Shown piece after piece: positions 52,182 through 62,437 of a DNA stretch of 64,000 bases. The position numbers and the translations under genes are program-made. This DNA comes from Verrucomicrobiales bacterium (GTDB lineage Bacteria > Verrucomicrobiota > Verrucomicrobiia > Verrucomicrobiales > DEV007): the NCBI GenBank assembly GCA_029213005.1, contig JARGPI010000003.1:186001-250000 (forward strand), in the 5' to 3' direction. Every line of letters begins with the position of its first letter. Position 1 is the stretch's first letter. Under the pieces are notes generated by a model. The model saw only the letters and a list, made by a program, of their open reading frames with translations. It was not told the origin of the DNA and ran no database searches.

Positions 52182-54134
52182 ATGGCCCATTCATATCTAC
52201 CAAAGATCAATCCCTGTTTTGTGTCCCACAACCTGGCGTTAGGTGGTGCACAGACAGCCGTTCTGCGATACATCAGCGCTCTTCCCGAGTGGGTTCGGGA
52301 CCGGACGACACTTTATTCCCAGTCGGATGATATGCCGCTTCTGGATGCTGCGGAAAAGAATGGATTCACCTGTGGAAATGTTACCCGGGAAGCACCGATT
52401 GATCCTTCCTCGTACTTTTTGAGTTACGGTGACCTTACCGGTTTGCCTCAACGGCCGACCTCGCTGGTTCTCCATTCCTGGGATGACGCCGGCTGGCGTT
52501 TTATCAACCGGGCATACGACAATCTTACGGGAATGAAAGTGGCCGGGGTCTCGCAGAAGGTTCTCGATCGTTACGCTGACTGGGCTAAAGAGAAGAATCA
52601 CAAAGTTCTCGGAGTGATGACTCCTCCCGTTTCAGAATTTACCTCCGCAAAAGGGCAATACGATCCCAAAGGTCGACTCGTCGTCGGGTGGATGGGGCGC
52701 CCCCTTGAGTCCAAAGGCTTGATGACGCTTCCTTATCTTCTTCAGGCCGAGCCACGGATGGTGATTCGGGCCTGGACCGGCGCTGATACCGCAGGACTCG
52801 AATACACCCAGCGAACTCAGGCCGAAGCTCTCGCTAAGGTGATTAAACTCGCTCAGGATCTCGGTGTTTCGGATCGTCTCGATATTCGTCCGCTTGATTT
52901 TAACCCTTTCAATTACCGTCATCGTCTCGAAGGCTGCCACGTGCTTCTCGGAAACAGCGAAAAAGAGGGCTATCTTCTCACTGCTGCCGAGGCGCTCAGT
53001 TGCGGGATTCCGGTGGTGGTCACCAAAACCTGTGGAGTGGCTGATATCATTCAGAATGGCAAAAACGGCGTTCTCATTGAGTGGAGTTCCAGTCCGAAGA
53101 AACTCGCCAAGTCAGCACACAAAGCCATTTTGCGTGCTGTGGAATGCGATACAATTGATTGTTTGGCCTCCGCTGCCAACCTCTCGCTCGCGGCCAATTA
53201 CGCGTCCGCTCACTCGCAGATCCTCTGTGAGATGACCGGAGCAAGTCTGATCAATCGCGACGCTAATCTGACGGTTGGTCTCCGGATTCACAAAGGAACC
53301 GATGTTTCCAAACTGGAGGACGCGGTCAACAGTTTGGCATCTCAAACCTATCGCCGCTTCAAGACTATTCTGCTGGTCGACGGGCCATGGGCCTTTGCTG
53401 AGCCGATCGCGAAACGATTCGGTTTGCCGCTGATCTGCACCGGCATGGAGCCGGACATTGAACATTGTAGCTGGTTGCACCGTCAGGCTGTCGAGCAGTG
53501 TGGCACGGAATTTTACAAGCCGCTTGATTATGACGATCAGATCCTGCCGACTTATCTGGAGCGTGCCGTGGCCACTTTGGAGCGTGAGAAAGTTGATGTT
53601 TACGGCTGTAAATTGATGACGCTTGAGAACGGAGATATTCAGCCTCGTCTTCATTGGCCGAATAAGCCGCTTGAGACCATGTTCACCGGTAATTCCGATG
53701 ATAACATGCTTCCTCACTCATCGGTAACGATGCGGACCAAAGTTGCTCTGAAAGCCGGAAATTATCAGGAGCGGGCCATCGGGCTGGGTGCAGACGATTA
53801 CCATCTCTGGTATCGGATCCATCAGGTGGGCGGAAAATTCTATCGTGATGATGAAGTTCGTAACGTGGTTTACCGGATTCACGAGCAGAACTCTCTCAAG
53901 ATTCGCCGGGAGCGTTTCGGTAATACGGTGAAGGAGCAGAAAGCGGCTGCAAGACGCAACCTTTTCCAGAAAGCTGCCGCGGCAGCCGGGTTTACTGTGA
54001 TTGCCGGTGGGGCAGCCGGATGTGCGGATGATGCAGCGAAAAACAACGCAGCAGAACCGGGCGACAAATCCAAAGCGACGGCAACTCAGGTTGATCAACC
54101 GGCCGCAAGCAAGGTTGATCCGCCTCACAGCTAG
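52182..54134 (+). CDS. Dual glycosyltransferase (GT4-like plus GT2-like) with Tat-lipoprotein-like C-terminus
   Basis: A 650-residue protein. Residues about 10-350 are a GT-B fold GT4 transferase (GGAQTAVLRYISAL; VVGWMGRPLESKG; LLGNSEKEGYLLTAAEALSCGIPVVVTKTCG). Residues about 365-580 are a GT-A-like domain (DVSKLEDAVNSLASQTYRRF; LLVDGPW; YKPLDYDDQILP; LGADDYHLWYRIHQVGG). The last 60 residues read ARRNLFQKAAAAAGF..VIAGGAAGC, then an Ala/Lys/Asp-rich tail: a Tat-type twin arginine, h-region and lipobox-like Cys614, normally found at an N-terminus. An in-frame GTG at 53928 could start a separate 68-residue lipoprotein. Confidence 0.82.
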   Translation: MAHSYLPKINPCFVSHNLALGGAQTAVLRYISALPEWVRDRTTLYSQSDDMPLLDAAEKNGFTCGNVTREAPIDPSSYFLSYGDLTGLPQRPTSLVLHSWDDAGWRFINRAYDNLTGMKVAGVSQKVLDRYADWAKEKNHKVLGVMTPPVSEFTSAKGQYDPKGRLVVGWMGRPLESKGLMTLPYLLQAEPRMVIRAWTGADTAGLEYTQRTQAEALAKVIKLAQDLGVSDRLDIRPLDFNPFNYRHRLEGCHVLLGNSEKEGYLLTAAEALSCGIPVVVTKTCGVADIIQNGKNGVLIEWSSSPKKLAKSAHKAILRAVECDTIDCLASAANLSLAANYASAHSQILCEMTGASLINRDANLTVGLRIHKGTDVSKLEDAVNSLASQTYRRFKTILLVDGPWAFAEPIAKRFGLPLICTGMEPDIEHCSWLHRQAVEQCGTEFYKPLDYDDQILPTYLERAVATLEREKVDVYGCKLMTLENGDIQPRLHWPNKPLETMFTGNSDDNMLPHSSVTMRTKVALKAGNYQERAIGLGADDYHLWYRIHQVGGKFYRDDEVRNVVYRIHEQNSLKIRRERFGNTVKEQKAAARRNLFQKAAAAAGFTVIAGGAAGCADDAAKNNAAEPGDKSKATATQVDQPAASKVDPPHS

Positions 54135-54163
54135 GAAAAACATTTTATAGCAATTTTTTAATC

Positions 54164-54204
54164 GAAAGCGCAGCTCATCACGGGCTGCGCTTTTCTTTTG
54201 TTTT
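54164..54204 (+). terminator. Intrinsic terminator after the dual glycosyltransferase
   Basis: AAAGCGCAGC, short loop, GCTGCGCTTTTCTTTTGTTTT. The 10-bp stem and long T-rich tail are strong. It lies 30 bp after the stop. Confidence 0.85.
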
Positions 54205-54259
54205 AATCACGCCGTGGATCGGTTCAGCCGAAGGTGTTAGGATTTTTTCCGTGATACCT

Positions 54260-56332
54260 ATGCAAAAATTTCAGGTTGTCGTCGGCGCCGTCGTAATTTG
54301 GGCCTCCGCTTTGAACGCTCAGGAAAATGTGGATTGGGCGGAGTATCTGGGAGGGAAAGAGCGGAATCTGTATTCACCGCTCAATCAAATCACCCGCGAC
54401 AATGTTTCCGAATTGGAGGTGGCCTGGACCTTTGATACCGGAGAGAAAGGTGAATATCAGGCGAACAATCTGATTGTGGACGGAGTTCTCTTTACCCCGA
54501 CGCAAAGTAGAAAAGTGGTCGCTCTCGATGCCGCAACGGGCAAAGAACGGTGGACCTGGGATCCGGCAAACGAAAGGTCGGGAGAAGGGCGGCGGAGACA
54601 GCGGGGGCTCGCCTACTGGAAAAGTGCAGATGGTAGTGAAGAGAGGCTTTTCACAGGAGTTGCTGGATATCTTTTTGCTTTGAATCCCAAAAACGGAGAA
54701 GTGATCCGCACCTTCGGGGAAAACGGTTCCATCAATCTCGAGTCCGGTTTGAATACGCCGGGAGTGATCTATCAGGACTCTCTGATTCTCGGAGGTGTCG
54801 GGGGAGTCGGAAAGGTGCGTTCATTCGATGTCAGGACCGGGAAATTGTTGTGGACCTTTCATCTCATTCCCCGTCCTGGCGAATTTGGTTATGACACCTG
54901 GCCGGAAAAGGCCTATAAAACGGCGACGGGAACTATGCCCTGGTGTGGACAATCTCTGGATGAGGAGCGGGGGATTGTCTATATCGCGACCAAGACTGCG
55001 GAACCGGATTTCTATGGTGGCAGCCGACATGGCGAAAACCTCTTCGCCAATTGTATCCTTGCATTAAACGCGGCTACCGGCGAGCGTCTTTGGCATTTCC
55101 AAATCGTTCATCACGATTTACTGGATAAAGATTTACCCTGCCCGCCGGTTCTGCTGACCGTCACACATCAGGGAAAGAAAATCGATGCGGTTGCTCAGGG
55201 GAGTAAACATGGACTGCTTTTTGTATTTGATCGGGTTACCGGTGAACCGCTTTGGCCCATTGAGGAAAGGGCGGTTCCTCAATCGGATCTGGAAGGGGAA
55301 CAGGCCTGGCCGACCCAGCCTTTCCCGACCAGGCCTGAGCCTCTGATGAGACAGAAGTATACCGAGGCCGATGCATCTTCGATATCTCCGGAGGCCCATC
55401 AGTTAACGCTCGACCGGATTAGAGCTTCTCCCAATTTCGGCCCGTTCCCGGCTCCGTCTCTAAACGAAACGGTGATGTTTCCCGGATTCGATGGAGGTAT
55501 GGAATGGGGAGGCGGAGCGGCTGACCCTGACGGGATTTACTACGTTAATATCAATGAAATGCCCTGGTTACTCCAAATGGTTGAAACCCGCCGGGCCGAC
55601 GGAACTCCGCTGGTTCCGGGGGAGCGCGACTACATGGTTTTCTGCGGAGCCTGCCACGGCCTCGATCGCAAAGGTAACCCTGCAGCGGAATTCCCTTCGC
55701 TGGTTGATATAGGGAAACGGAAAAGTCGATCGGAGATTGAGCAAATCACCCGACAGGGGGGAGGGCGGATGCCAGGCTATGCAACAATGCCGGAAGCAAA
55801 ACGCAATGCGATTTTAAACTATATACTGGGTGAAAATGAACCGTTGTCAGCTTCCCGAAAAGAGCCGGGTGTTCCCGATTCGGTGAAGCCGGATGAGACT
55901 CAACCGATGAACTATGCCTTCGGAGGTTTTCGTCGCTGGCTGGATAATGAAGGGTATCCTGCAATTAAACCGCCCTGGGGAACGTTGAATGCTGTGGATC
56001 TCAATACCGGTGAGATCAAATGGAAAGTAACACTCGGTGAATATCCAGAGCTGACTGAGCGGGGGATTCCTCCAACCGGTACCGAAAATTACGGTGGCCC
56101 TCTAGTTACAGCCGGAGGTCTGATCTTTATTGGTGCCACCGCTGATGAAACCTTTCGGGTTTTCGATAGAGAGACCGGAGATGTGCTCTGGAAAGCAAAA
56201 TTGCCATTCGGAGGGAATGCCACCCCATCAACCTACATGGTTGATGGAAAACAGTATGTCGTGATTTCGGCCGGTGGCGGAAAATCCGGTCGGCCCATCG
56301 GAGGAAAACTGGTTGCTTTCGCCCTTCCTTAA
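54260..56332 (+). CDS. Quinoprotein (PQQ) dehydrogenase with internal c-type heme domain
   Basis: A 690-residue secreted quinoprotein with signal MQKFQVVVGAVVIWASALNA. PQQ propeller repeats occur throughout (VVALDAATGKERWTWDP; LFALNPKNGEVIRTFGENG; ILALNAATGERLWHFQ; AVDLNTGEIKWKV; VFDRETGDVLWKAKLPFGG). A cytochrome c domain is inserted before the last blades, with CGACH at 462-466 and a candidate Met ligand in MPGYATM. It resembles PVC glucose/alcohol-type quinoproteins, so electrons would pass intramolecularly from PQQ to heme. The ATG at 54260 is preferred to a GTG at 54251. Substrate unknown. Confidence 0.88.
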   Translation: MQKFQVVVGAVVIWASALNAQENVDWAEYLGGKERNLYSPLNQITRDNVSELEVAWTFDTGEKGEYQANNLIVDGVLFTPTQSRKVVALDAATGKERWTWDPANERSGEGRRRQRGLAYWKSADGSEERLFTGVAGYLFALNPKNGEVIRTFGENGSINLESGLNTPGVIYQDSLILGGVGGVGKVRSFDVRTGKLLWTFHLIPRPGEFGYDTWPEKAYKTATGTMPWCGQSLDEERGIVYIATKTAEPDFYGGSRHGENLFANCILALNAATGERLWHFQIVHHDLLDKDLPCPPVLLTVTHQGKKIDAVAQGSKHGLLFVFDRVTGEPLWPIEERAVPQSDLEGEQAWPTQPFPTRPEPLMRQKYTEADASSISPEAHQLTLDRIRASPNFGPFPAPSLNETVMFPGFDGGMEWGGGAADPDGIYYVNINEMPWLLQMVETRRADGTPLVPGERDYMVFCGACHGLDRKGNPAAEFPSLVDIGKRKSRSEIEQITRQGGGRMPGYATMPEAKRNAILNYILGENEPLSASRKEPGVPDSVKPDETQPMNYAFGGFRRWLDNEGYPAIKPPWGTLNAVDLNTGEIKWKVTLGEYPELTERGIPPTGTENYGGPLVTAGGLIFIGATADETFRVFDRETGDVLWKAKLPFGGNATPSTYMVDGKQYVVISAGGGKSGRPIGGKLVAFALP

Positions 56333-56452
56333 CCAATCGGGATAATTTAGATCGTATTTATTTCTATAATTGTCATAATTTATAGAAATTACGTAAATTT
56401 GTGGTTTATTTCAGCCATGTGTACAGGAAATCCCCGACTAATCACTCGAAGA

Positions 56453-59400
56453 ATGGACCGATGGTCCATTCTTCTGATGGTCCTCTTGTTGTTTGCCGTA
56501 CTGACAGCGTATGGTGAAGATAATGGAAACCGCGATGTCTCGCTTCAATTGAAGTGGCGGCATCAATTTCAATTCGCCGGCTATTATGCGGCGGATTTTA
56601 AAGGTTTTTTTGCCGAAGAGGGACTTAACGTTAAATTGATGGAAGGAGGTCCATCAAATCCGCCACTCGAGCGGGTGTTATCGGGAGATGCTGATTTCGG
56701 AGTTTCCGATTCCAATATTTTGCTAGCCCGTATGAAGGGGGAGCCCATCGTCGCCTGCTCAACATTCTTTCAGCATTCCCCCTATGCGTTCATCAGTTTA
56801 AAAAGCTCTAAAATTTCGACACCCTCCGACTTGATCGGAAGGAAGATCATGACATCGGGAGCGCAAGGGGCCGCCCAGCTCCATGCCCTGTTGAAACGGG
56901 AGGGGTTGCCTCTAGATCGAATCGAGTTTGTTCCCCATTCCTGGGATCTTGGAGCTCTGGTTTCAGGTCGGGTCGATGTGATTTCCGGTTATACCACGGC
57001 GGAGACTTTCCAACTGCGAAAGCTCGGGTTTGATCCCGGTATTATCAAAGCATCTGAATATGGCGTGGATTTTTACGGCGATACTTTGTTTACCAAAACC
57101 GGTTATGTCGAGCGTAACCGGTCGGCGGTGGATTCCGTGATGCGGGCCTCAGTGAAAGGATGGGAATACGCCATGGCGAACCCGGACGAAGTCATTGATT
57201 ATATACTTACTCTACCTGGAGTTAGTGAGCGTGGGATTGAGAGAGCTAATTTGGAATTTGAAGCTCAGGCGATGCGGGAATTGATTCTTCCTGAGCTGGT
57301 CGAACTGGGGCATATGAATTCCGGCAGGTGGCAGCAAATTGCGATGGCCTATCAGGGTGCTGATGTTAGCAGCCAACCGCGGAATGATAACTGGTTTGAT
57401 GGATTTCTGTATGAGGACCATTTGCATAGTTTTAATATGCGGAAGTGGGCTATCGCGGTTTCCAGCCTGCTTATTGGCGGGTTGGGTGTTCTCGTTTGGA
57501 ACCTGGGACTCCGGAGGAAAGTTGACCGACAGACGAATGAAGTGCTTAGAGGGGAACGGAAACTGCAGGCGATCCTCGATAATTCTAACAACGTTCTGGG
57601 TCTTTTGTCGGCTGACGGCAGGCTGGTTGAGCTAAATCAGAAAGGTCTCGAATTCGCAGGTTTGGATCGTTCGGAAGTTTTGGGTGCCCCTTTTTCGGAA
57701 TCGCCACTGTGGAAGGGGTCTTCCGGTGTGGTGGAAAGAATTGCTAAAGGGATCGATCATATTCAGCTCGGGGGAAAAGGCAGCGGGATTCGAATGGAAA
57801 CTGAACACCTGGGGATGGATGGCTCAATCCGCACTCTGGATTTTTCCCTCCGGGCTGTTACGGGGTCTGATGATAAACTCGAGTTTATTGTTGCTGAAGG
57901 CATAGATATCACGGAACGAAAAGCAGTCGCGGTAGACCTTGAGACATCCCGTGCTTCGCTATCATCTCTGGTTGAACATACCAGAGGTCTGATCTGGTCG
58001 GTAGACCGGGACGGCATTCTTATCAACTCAAACCGGCCTTTCCGGCAGGCATTCTGGCGGAGAACCGGTGAGACAATCAGAAATGGCCAATCGGTATTTG
58101 ATTACTTCGGTGAAAAGGAATCCAAACAATGGAAGTGCCACTTTCAGAGGGCCTTTGGAGGGGATCGGTTTACTGCGGAGGTGGTGGTAATGGATCCCAC
58201 CGGCGCTCAAATTCATGAGGCTTCGTTTCATCCCATTATGAAGAACGGGAAAAACACCGGGATCAACATTTTTGAATTTGATGTCAGTGAGCGGAAGCGA
58301 TCCGCAGAAGCGCTACAGCAAAGTGCGGAATTGAATCAACTGCTTCTCGACAGCGCATTGGATGCTGTAGTCGGGGTTGATGCCGATGGCCGTATTGTTC
58401 ATTGGAATGGACAAGCGGTGGAGGTGTTCGGGTATTCCATCAAAGAAGCGGTAGGAAGTCCAGTCAGTCAAATTCTACCGGAATTGGATAAACGTATCGA
58501 CCGTGATTTGGCCGATTGTGATGCCTACCGGTTTGAGTTGGAGGCGACCCGTTCGGATCGTTCGACTTTTCCCGCCGAGGTTTCGCTATCAGTGCTCCCC
58601 ACTGGCCATCAGGTCGCATTGAATCTATTTGTCAGGGATGTCACCATGCATCGGAGACTGGAGGAGAAATTAAGGCAGTCCCAAAAGATGGAAGCAATTG
58701 GGCAACTGGCGGGCGGGGTCGCCCACGATTTTAATAATCTGCTTACCGTTATACAGGGAAATGCCAGCCTGATTAAGGATGATCCCGGCCTCGACAAGCA
58801 GGGAGTTCCCGCGGTGGAGGAAATTATTTCTGCCAGCGAACGAGCTGCCAGTTTAACCGGGCAGCTGCTGGCATTCAGTCGTCAGCAACCGATGCAATCA
58901 AAAATTGTGACGGTCAATGAAAGTGCGGAAAGTGTCTCGCGGATGTTGACCCGATTGATCGGCGAGGATATCCGGCTCGAAACGAATCTCTGTAAAGAAC
59001 CGGCTTGTGTGAAGGCGGATAAAGGAATGCTCGAGCAGGTGTTTCTCAACCTGGCGGTCAATGGTCGGGATGCGATGCCCCAGGGAGGTCTACTTTCGAT
59101 CGAAACTACAGTAGTGGAATTGTTCCGGAACTCGACAGAACTACCGTCGGTGATCGAGCCGGGTGAGTTTGTCCGGATAGATATTAAAGATACGGGTAAA
59201 GGAATTCCGCCGGAGGCACTACCCCATATTTTCGAGCCGTTTTTCACCACCAAAGAGGTGGGCAAGGGGACCGGTCTGGGACTCGCGACAGTATTCGGTA
59301 TCGTAGAGCAGCACAACGGTTGGCTCGATGTCGAAAGCAAAATCGACCATGGGACGACGTTTTCCGTCTGGTTGCCAAAAGCTGTCGAGGTAGGGAGTGC

Positions 59401-59836
59401 GCCCTGTCTTAATGAAAATCGGAACCGGCCCGCTGGAGAATTGAACCGTGGATCTGAAACAATACTTCTGGTAGAAGATGAAGAAATGCTGCGGATGATC
59501 GCCCGGAAAATCCTGACTAAATTTGGTTACCGGGTGTTGGAGGCCCACAATGGACGGCACGCTCTGGGAGTCTGGGAACAGTTTGGAGCCAACGTCGATT
59601 TGCTTCTCACCGATATCGTGATGCCGGAGGGTATGTCGGGGCACGATTTGGCGCTCCGGCTTCAAGAGGAGAAACCGACTCTGAAAGTGATCTATTCCAG
59701 TGGCTATTCGGCAGAAATTTTCCGGGGGAATGCGGAATTTCCGGAAGGGGCTTCATTTATCGGAAAACCCTATCTGCCTAACGATTTACTAAATGAAGTC
59801 CGGATGGTTCTTGATAATGTAGCGTTGGCTTCCTAA
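56453..59836 (+). CDS. Hybrid sensor histidine kinase with NMT1/THI5-like periplasmic domain
   Basis: A 1127-residue protein. After a signal-like helix, residues about 30-300 form an NMT1/THI5 binding domain ([42 protein letters not shown]). A helix near 330-348 crosses the membrane. Three PAS-like domains follow (about 370-620), then HisKA with phospho-His758 ([16 protein letters not shown]), HATPase ([28 protein letters not shown]) and a C-terminal receiver with Asp1054 ([10 protein letters not shown]). No second regulator or output domain is attached. In-frame starts exist at 56417 and at a TTG at 56399; the one at 56453 gives the neatest signal. The ligand is unknown. Confidence 0.88.
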   Translation: MDRWSILLMVLLLFAVLTAYGEDNGNRDVSLQLKWRHQFQFAGYYAADFKGFFAEEGLNVKLMEGGPSNPPLERVLSGDADFGVSDSNILLARMKGEPIVACSTFFQHSPYAFISLKSSKISTPSDLIGRKIMTSGAQGAAQLHALLKREGLPLDRIEFVPHSWDLGALVSGRVDVISGYTTAETFQLRKLGFDPGIIKASEYGVDFYGDTLFTKTGYVERNRSAVDSVMRASVKGWEYAMANPDEVIDYILTLPGVSERGIERANLEFEAQAMRELILPELVELGHMNSGRWQQIAMAYQGADVSSQPRNDNWFDGFLYEDHLHSFNMRKWAIAVSSLLIGGLGVLVWNLGLRRKVDRQTNEVLRGERKLQAILDNSNNVLGLLSADGRLVELNQKGLEFAGLDRSEVLGAPFSESPLWKGSSGVVERIAKGIDHIQLGGKGSGIRMETEHLGMDGSIRTLDFSLRAVTGSDDKLEFIVAEGIDITERKAVAVDLETSRASLSSLVEHTRGLIWSVDRDGILINSNRPFRQAFWRRTGETIRNGQSVFDYFGEKESKQWKCHFQRAFGGDRFTAEVVVMDPTGAQIHEASFHPIMKNGKNTGINIFEFDVSERKRSAEALQQSAELNQLLLDSALDAVVGVDADGRIVHWNGQAVEVFGYSIKEAVGSPVSQILPELDKRIDRDLADCDAYRFELEATRSDRSTFPAEVSLSVLPTGHQVALNLFVRDVTMHRRLEEKLRQSQKMEAIGQLAGGVAHDFNNLLTVIQGNASLIKDDPGLDKQGVPAVEEIISASERAASLTGQLLAFSRQQPMQSKIVTVNESAESVSRMLTRLIGEDIRLETNLCKEPACVKADKGMLEQVFLNLAVNGRDAMPQGGLLSIETTVVELFRNSTELPSVIEPGEFVRIDIKDTGKGIPPEALPHIFEPFFTTKEVGKGTGLGLATVFGIVEQHNGWLDVESKIDHGTTFSVWLPKAVEVGSAPCLNENRNRPAGELNRGSETILLVEDEEMLRMIARKILTKFGYRVLEAHNGRHALGVWEQFGANVDLLLTDIVMPEGMSGHDLALRLQEEKPTLKVIYSSGYSAEIFRGNAEFPEGASFIGKPYLPNDLLNEVRMVLDNVALAS

Positions 59837-61443
59837 ACCCGGGGCTCGGTGAGGATGCCCAGCGTTTTGGGCAGAGGGTCCGGATCGATTTGGGCAACGT
59901 CGCGACTCTGAACTTTTGCCTCAGCTGCGGCGAGGCCTGCAATTTGTCCCGTCGTCATCCACACGGGTTCCATTCGCAGAACACTCATAGCGATATGAGT
60001 TGAGGACATCGCGACGGGCACGATCAAATTATCCAGATTTTCAGGGAGCAAGGCACCCCAGGGAATCTGACCGGGTTGAGCCGGTCCGTCCGCTTTCTTC
60101 GGAAACCAGAGGACACCCTCCATCCAGCCTTCCACCGCGTAACGCCGGTCGTGGCAGGGATGGATATCAAAAGAATGTTCCCCCAACGCTACCGGATTAT
60201 CGATCCGGGGCGTGTGACCGGTTTTCGGATCGATTGTAAATGAATGTTGAGTGAGTTTCGCACGGCCTTCGATCCGGCGTCCCTGTCTCACATAGATTTG
60301 CCAGGGCCAATGATCGTTTTCAGTGAATTCGTCGCGGTGCAGTCCGGCTCTTTTCCATAGTGCTCGAACGTCGTCCGGCACCCGGGGATCGTTCTGGAGA
60401 AACCAGGCGTAACTCGCAGCGTGGTCGACGTGAAATTTCTCCAATCGGGCTCGGTGATGCCGCTCCGCCTCCGGCCAGGCCCAGCTCACACCCGGGCAGT
60501 TGATGCTGGTTTGTTGGATGATTGACCCGTTGAGTTGATATTTCTGCCGGGGCAGCTTCGTGCCGAGAGTCCGTCTTTTCACCTTACCACTCGCAAATTC
60601 GTCTATCATAGGGAGCAGGTCCGGGAGGTGTTGCTCGTAGGTGTCCGGTTTTTCCAAAGGAACGAGTTTTTCCGGATCAATCGTAAAGATAGATCGGGCG
60701 CAATAGGCTTGAATCGCAGGCGACGGTTCTCCGGAGTCCGGGGTTTCAATTTGAACTGCCTTTTTCCAATCCATATAGTGAATCCCGGCAAGCGACTCGC
60801 CGAATTCGTCGCGACCCTCACGCCCGACCCGGTAGGGAACGCCTGCCTGCCCGGCTAAATCCCCTTCATAGGTTCCATCAATATACGTTTTCGCAGTTAG
60901 CTGAAGTGGTTTGCCGGTTTGGGGATCCTCCACGGTGATTCCTTCGATGCGGCTACCAGTGGTCTTTGTGGTAAGAAGATGGTGGCCTCTTAAAAAAGTG
61001 AGTCGTTCGCTTTGTTCGCCCAGCATTTCTTCGAAGACCTGTTCGGCAATCGAAGGTTCATAGAACCACCCGTCCCGGGTCAACTTGTAGTCCTCCGAAT
61101 CAGGTGTGAAAACTTTTTGATAGTGAGACCTGACCCTGCCGATAAATTCTTCGACCAATCCGCCGAATAATTCTCTTCGCACCGCATCGGTAGTGCAGAG
61201 GCCGCTGGCGGTCATTCCTCCCGCATGGTTTTTGGGACAGGCGAGGATGACGTGACACCCTCTCCGGGCCGCTTCCAGCGCCGCGGCAATACCGCCGGGA
61301 GTTGAGCCATAGACAAAAACGTCAGTCTCAAGTTTGCGGGCTGCGGCTGATTCCGCCGCACCGCAAAGTGATAGGGCTATTCCCGAACTGGATGCGGCGA
61401 GAAAGATTCGCCGGGAGAGCTGGGTTTCGATTGCCGAATTCAT
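59833..61443 (-). CDS. Tat-exported FAD-dependent oxidoreductase
   Basis: A 536-residue secreted flavoprotein. The N-terminus has a Tat signal (SRRIFLAASSSGIALSL). The Rossmann start is DVFVYGSTPGGIAAALEAARRG, followed by CPKNHAGGMTASGL and YIDGTYEGDLAGQAGVPYRVGREG, matching the PF12831 FAD_oxidored family found in PVC glycan loci. The C-terminal IPVAMSSTHIAMSVLRMEPVWM closes the FAD site. The substrate is unknown. It overlaps the kinase gene by 4 bp at the 3' end and is 19 bp downstream of the esterase. Confidence 0.88.
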   Translation of the reverse strand: MNSAIETQLSRRIFLAASSSGIALSLCGAAESAAARKLETDVFVYGSTPGGIAAALEAARRGCHVILACPKNHAGGMTASGLCTTDAVRRELFGGLVEEFIGRVRSHYQKVFTPDSEDYKLTRDGWFYEPSIAEQVFEEMLGEQSERLTFLRGHHLLTTKTTGSRIEGITVEDPQTGKPLQLTAKTYIDGTYEGDLAGQAGVPYRVGREGRDEFGESLAGIHYMDWKKAVQIETPDSGEPSPAIQAYCARSIFTIDPEKLVPLEKPDTYEQHLPDLLPMIDEFASGKVKRRTLGTKLPRQKYQLNGSIIQQTSINCPGVSWAWPEAERHHRARLEKFHVDHAASYAWFLQNDPRVPDDVRALWKRAGLHRDEFTENDHWPWQIYVRQGRRIEGRAKLTQHSFTIDPKTGHTPRIDNPVALGEHSFDIHPCHDRRYAVEGWMEGVLWFPKKADGPAQPGQIPWGALLPENLDNLIVPVAMSSTHIAMSVLRMEPVWMTTGQIAGLAAAEAKVQSRDVAQIDPDPLPKTLGILTEPRV

Positions 61444-61462
61444 ATCTATGGATGCCGGGGGA

Positions 61463-62365
61463 TCATTCAGCAAAGCCCTGCTCTATAAAAAAGGCGGATG
61501 ATCTGGCGATCGTCTCATCGTAGAGCGGCTTGGTACGCATCAAATAACCGTGGGCGCCGCCTTCGTTTATCACCAGTTCGCTGTGATTACCCGCCTCGAG
61601 CATCTTTTCATGAAAAGTTTTCGCTCCTTTAAACGGGGTGGTTTTATCGCCAGTGCCATGAAAGGTGATCGTCGGGGGTAGCCCGGATTTGACGTGATGG
61701 ACCGGTGATAGTTCTTTCCAGCGGTCGCCGATTTTGTTTTGTCCATAGCCTTCGCTGGAAGTGTCGATGACCGGGAAAAGGAGGAGCATGGCATCGGGCC
61801 GACATGAGATAGAGGTATCTTCACCGGCTTCGTTTACTTCATCGAACAGAGCCGTCGATGCCGCGAGGTGGCCTCCGGCTGACCCTCCACTTACGATGAT
61901 TTGATCGGGGTTAATGCCGAGTTCTTTCGCATGAGAGCGAACGTAGCGAACCGACGAGCGGGCGTCTTTGACACAATCAAAAACCGTAACGGACTTGTCC
62001 CGTTTGGCGAGCCGGTATTGAACGCAGATTCCCACCATGCCGTGTTGTTTGACAAAATCGACTGCGAAGGGATACATCCGACTGGGATCCATACCCGTCC
62101 AGCCCCCGCCATGAATGATGTGAAAGCAGGGGCGGTTGTCGGTTTCTTTCCAGCCTTCCGGAAGAAAGAGGTGCAACTCAAGCTCCCGGTCGTCGACTTT
62201 TTTGTATATAATTTTCCGGTCCGGAGTAATCGACTGAATTCGTTCTCCAATGTAATCAAGCTTCCGCTTTGGTGGGGACTTCTTTTCCTGGCTGAAAACC
62301 GGAAACCGCGCCGATACCAAAAAGAATAAAGTAAATAGAGTCAGTCGAAAAAGGGTGCCGTTCAT
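61463..62365 (-). CDS. Secreted alpha/beta-hydrolase (carbohydrate esterase-like)
   Basis: A 300-residue exported hydrolase. It has a Sec signal (about residues 1-25), the HGGGW oxyanion motif (FHIIHGGGWTG), the nucleophile GGSAGGHLA, a likely Asp in the HGTGDKTTP loop and His in GGAHGYL: a full HSL/BD-FAE-like triad. It probably removes acyl groups from glycans or short esters. It starts 72 bp from the beta-lactamase-fold gene and precedes the FAD oxidoreductase, so these form one minus-strand group. Confidence 0.85.
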   Translation of the reverse strand: MNGTLFRLTLFTLFFLVSARFPVFSQEKKSPPKRKLDYIGERIQSITPDRKIIYKKVDDRELELHLFLPEGWKETDNRPCFHIIHGGGWTGMDPSRMYPFAVDFVKQHGMVGICVQYRLAKRDKSVTVFDCVKDARSSVRYVRSHAKELGINPDQIIVSGGSAGGHLAASTALFDEVNEAGEDTSISCRPDAMLLLFPVIDTSSEGYGQNKIGDRWKELSPVHHVKSGLPPTITFHGTGDKTTPFKGAKTFHEKMLEAGNHSELVINEGGAHGYLMRTKPLYDETIARSSAFFIEQGFAE

Positions 62366-62437
62366 CCAACGAAGTTAATGAACATCGCGGGCTTTGGGAA
62401 CGGCGCAGATCCGTTCGTTGTTTTGGACGCTACGCTC

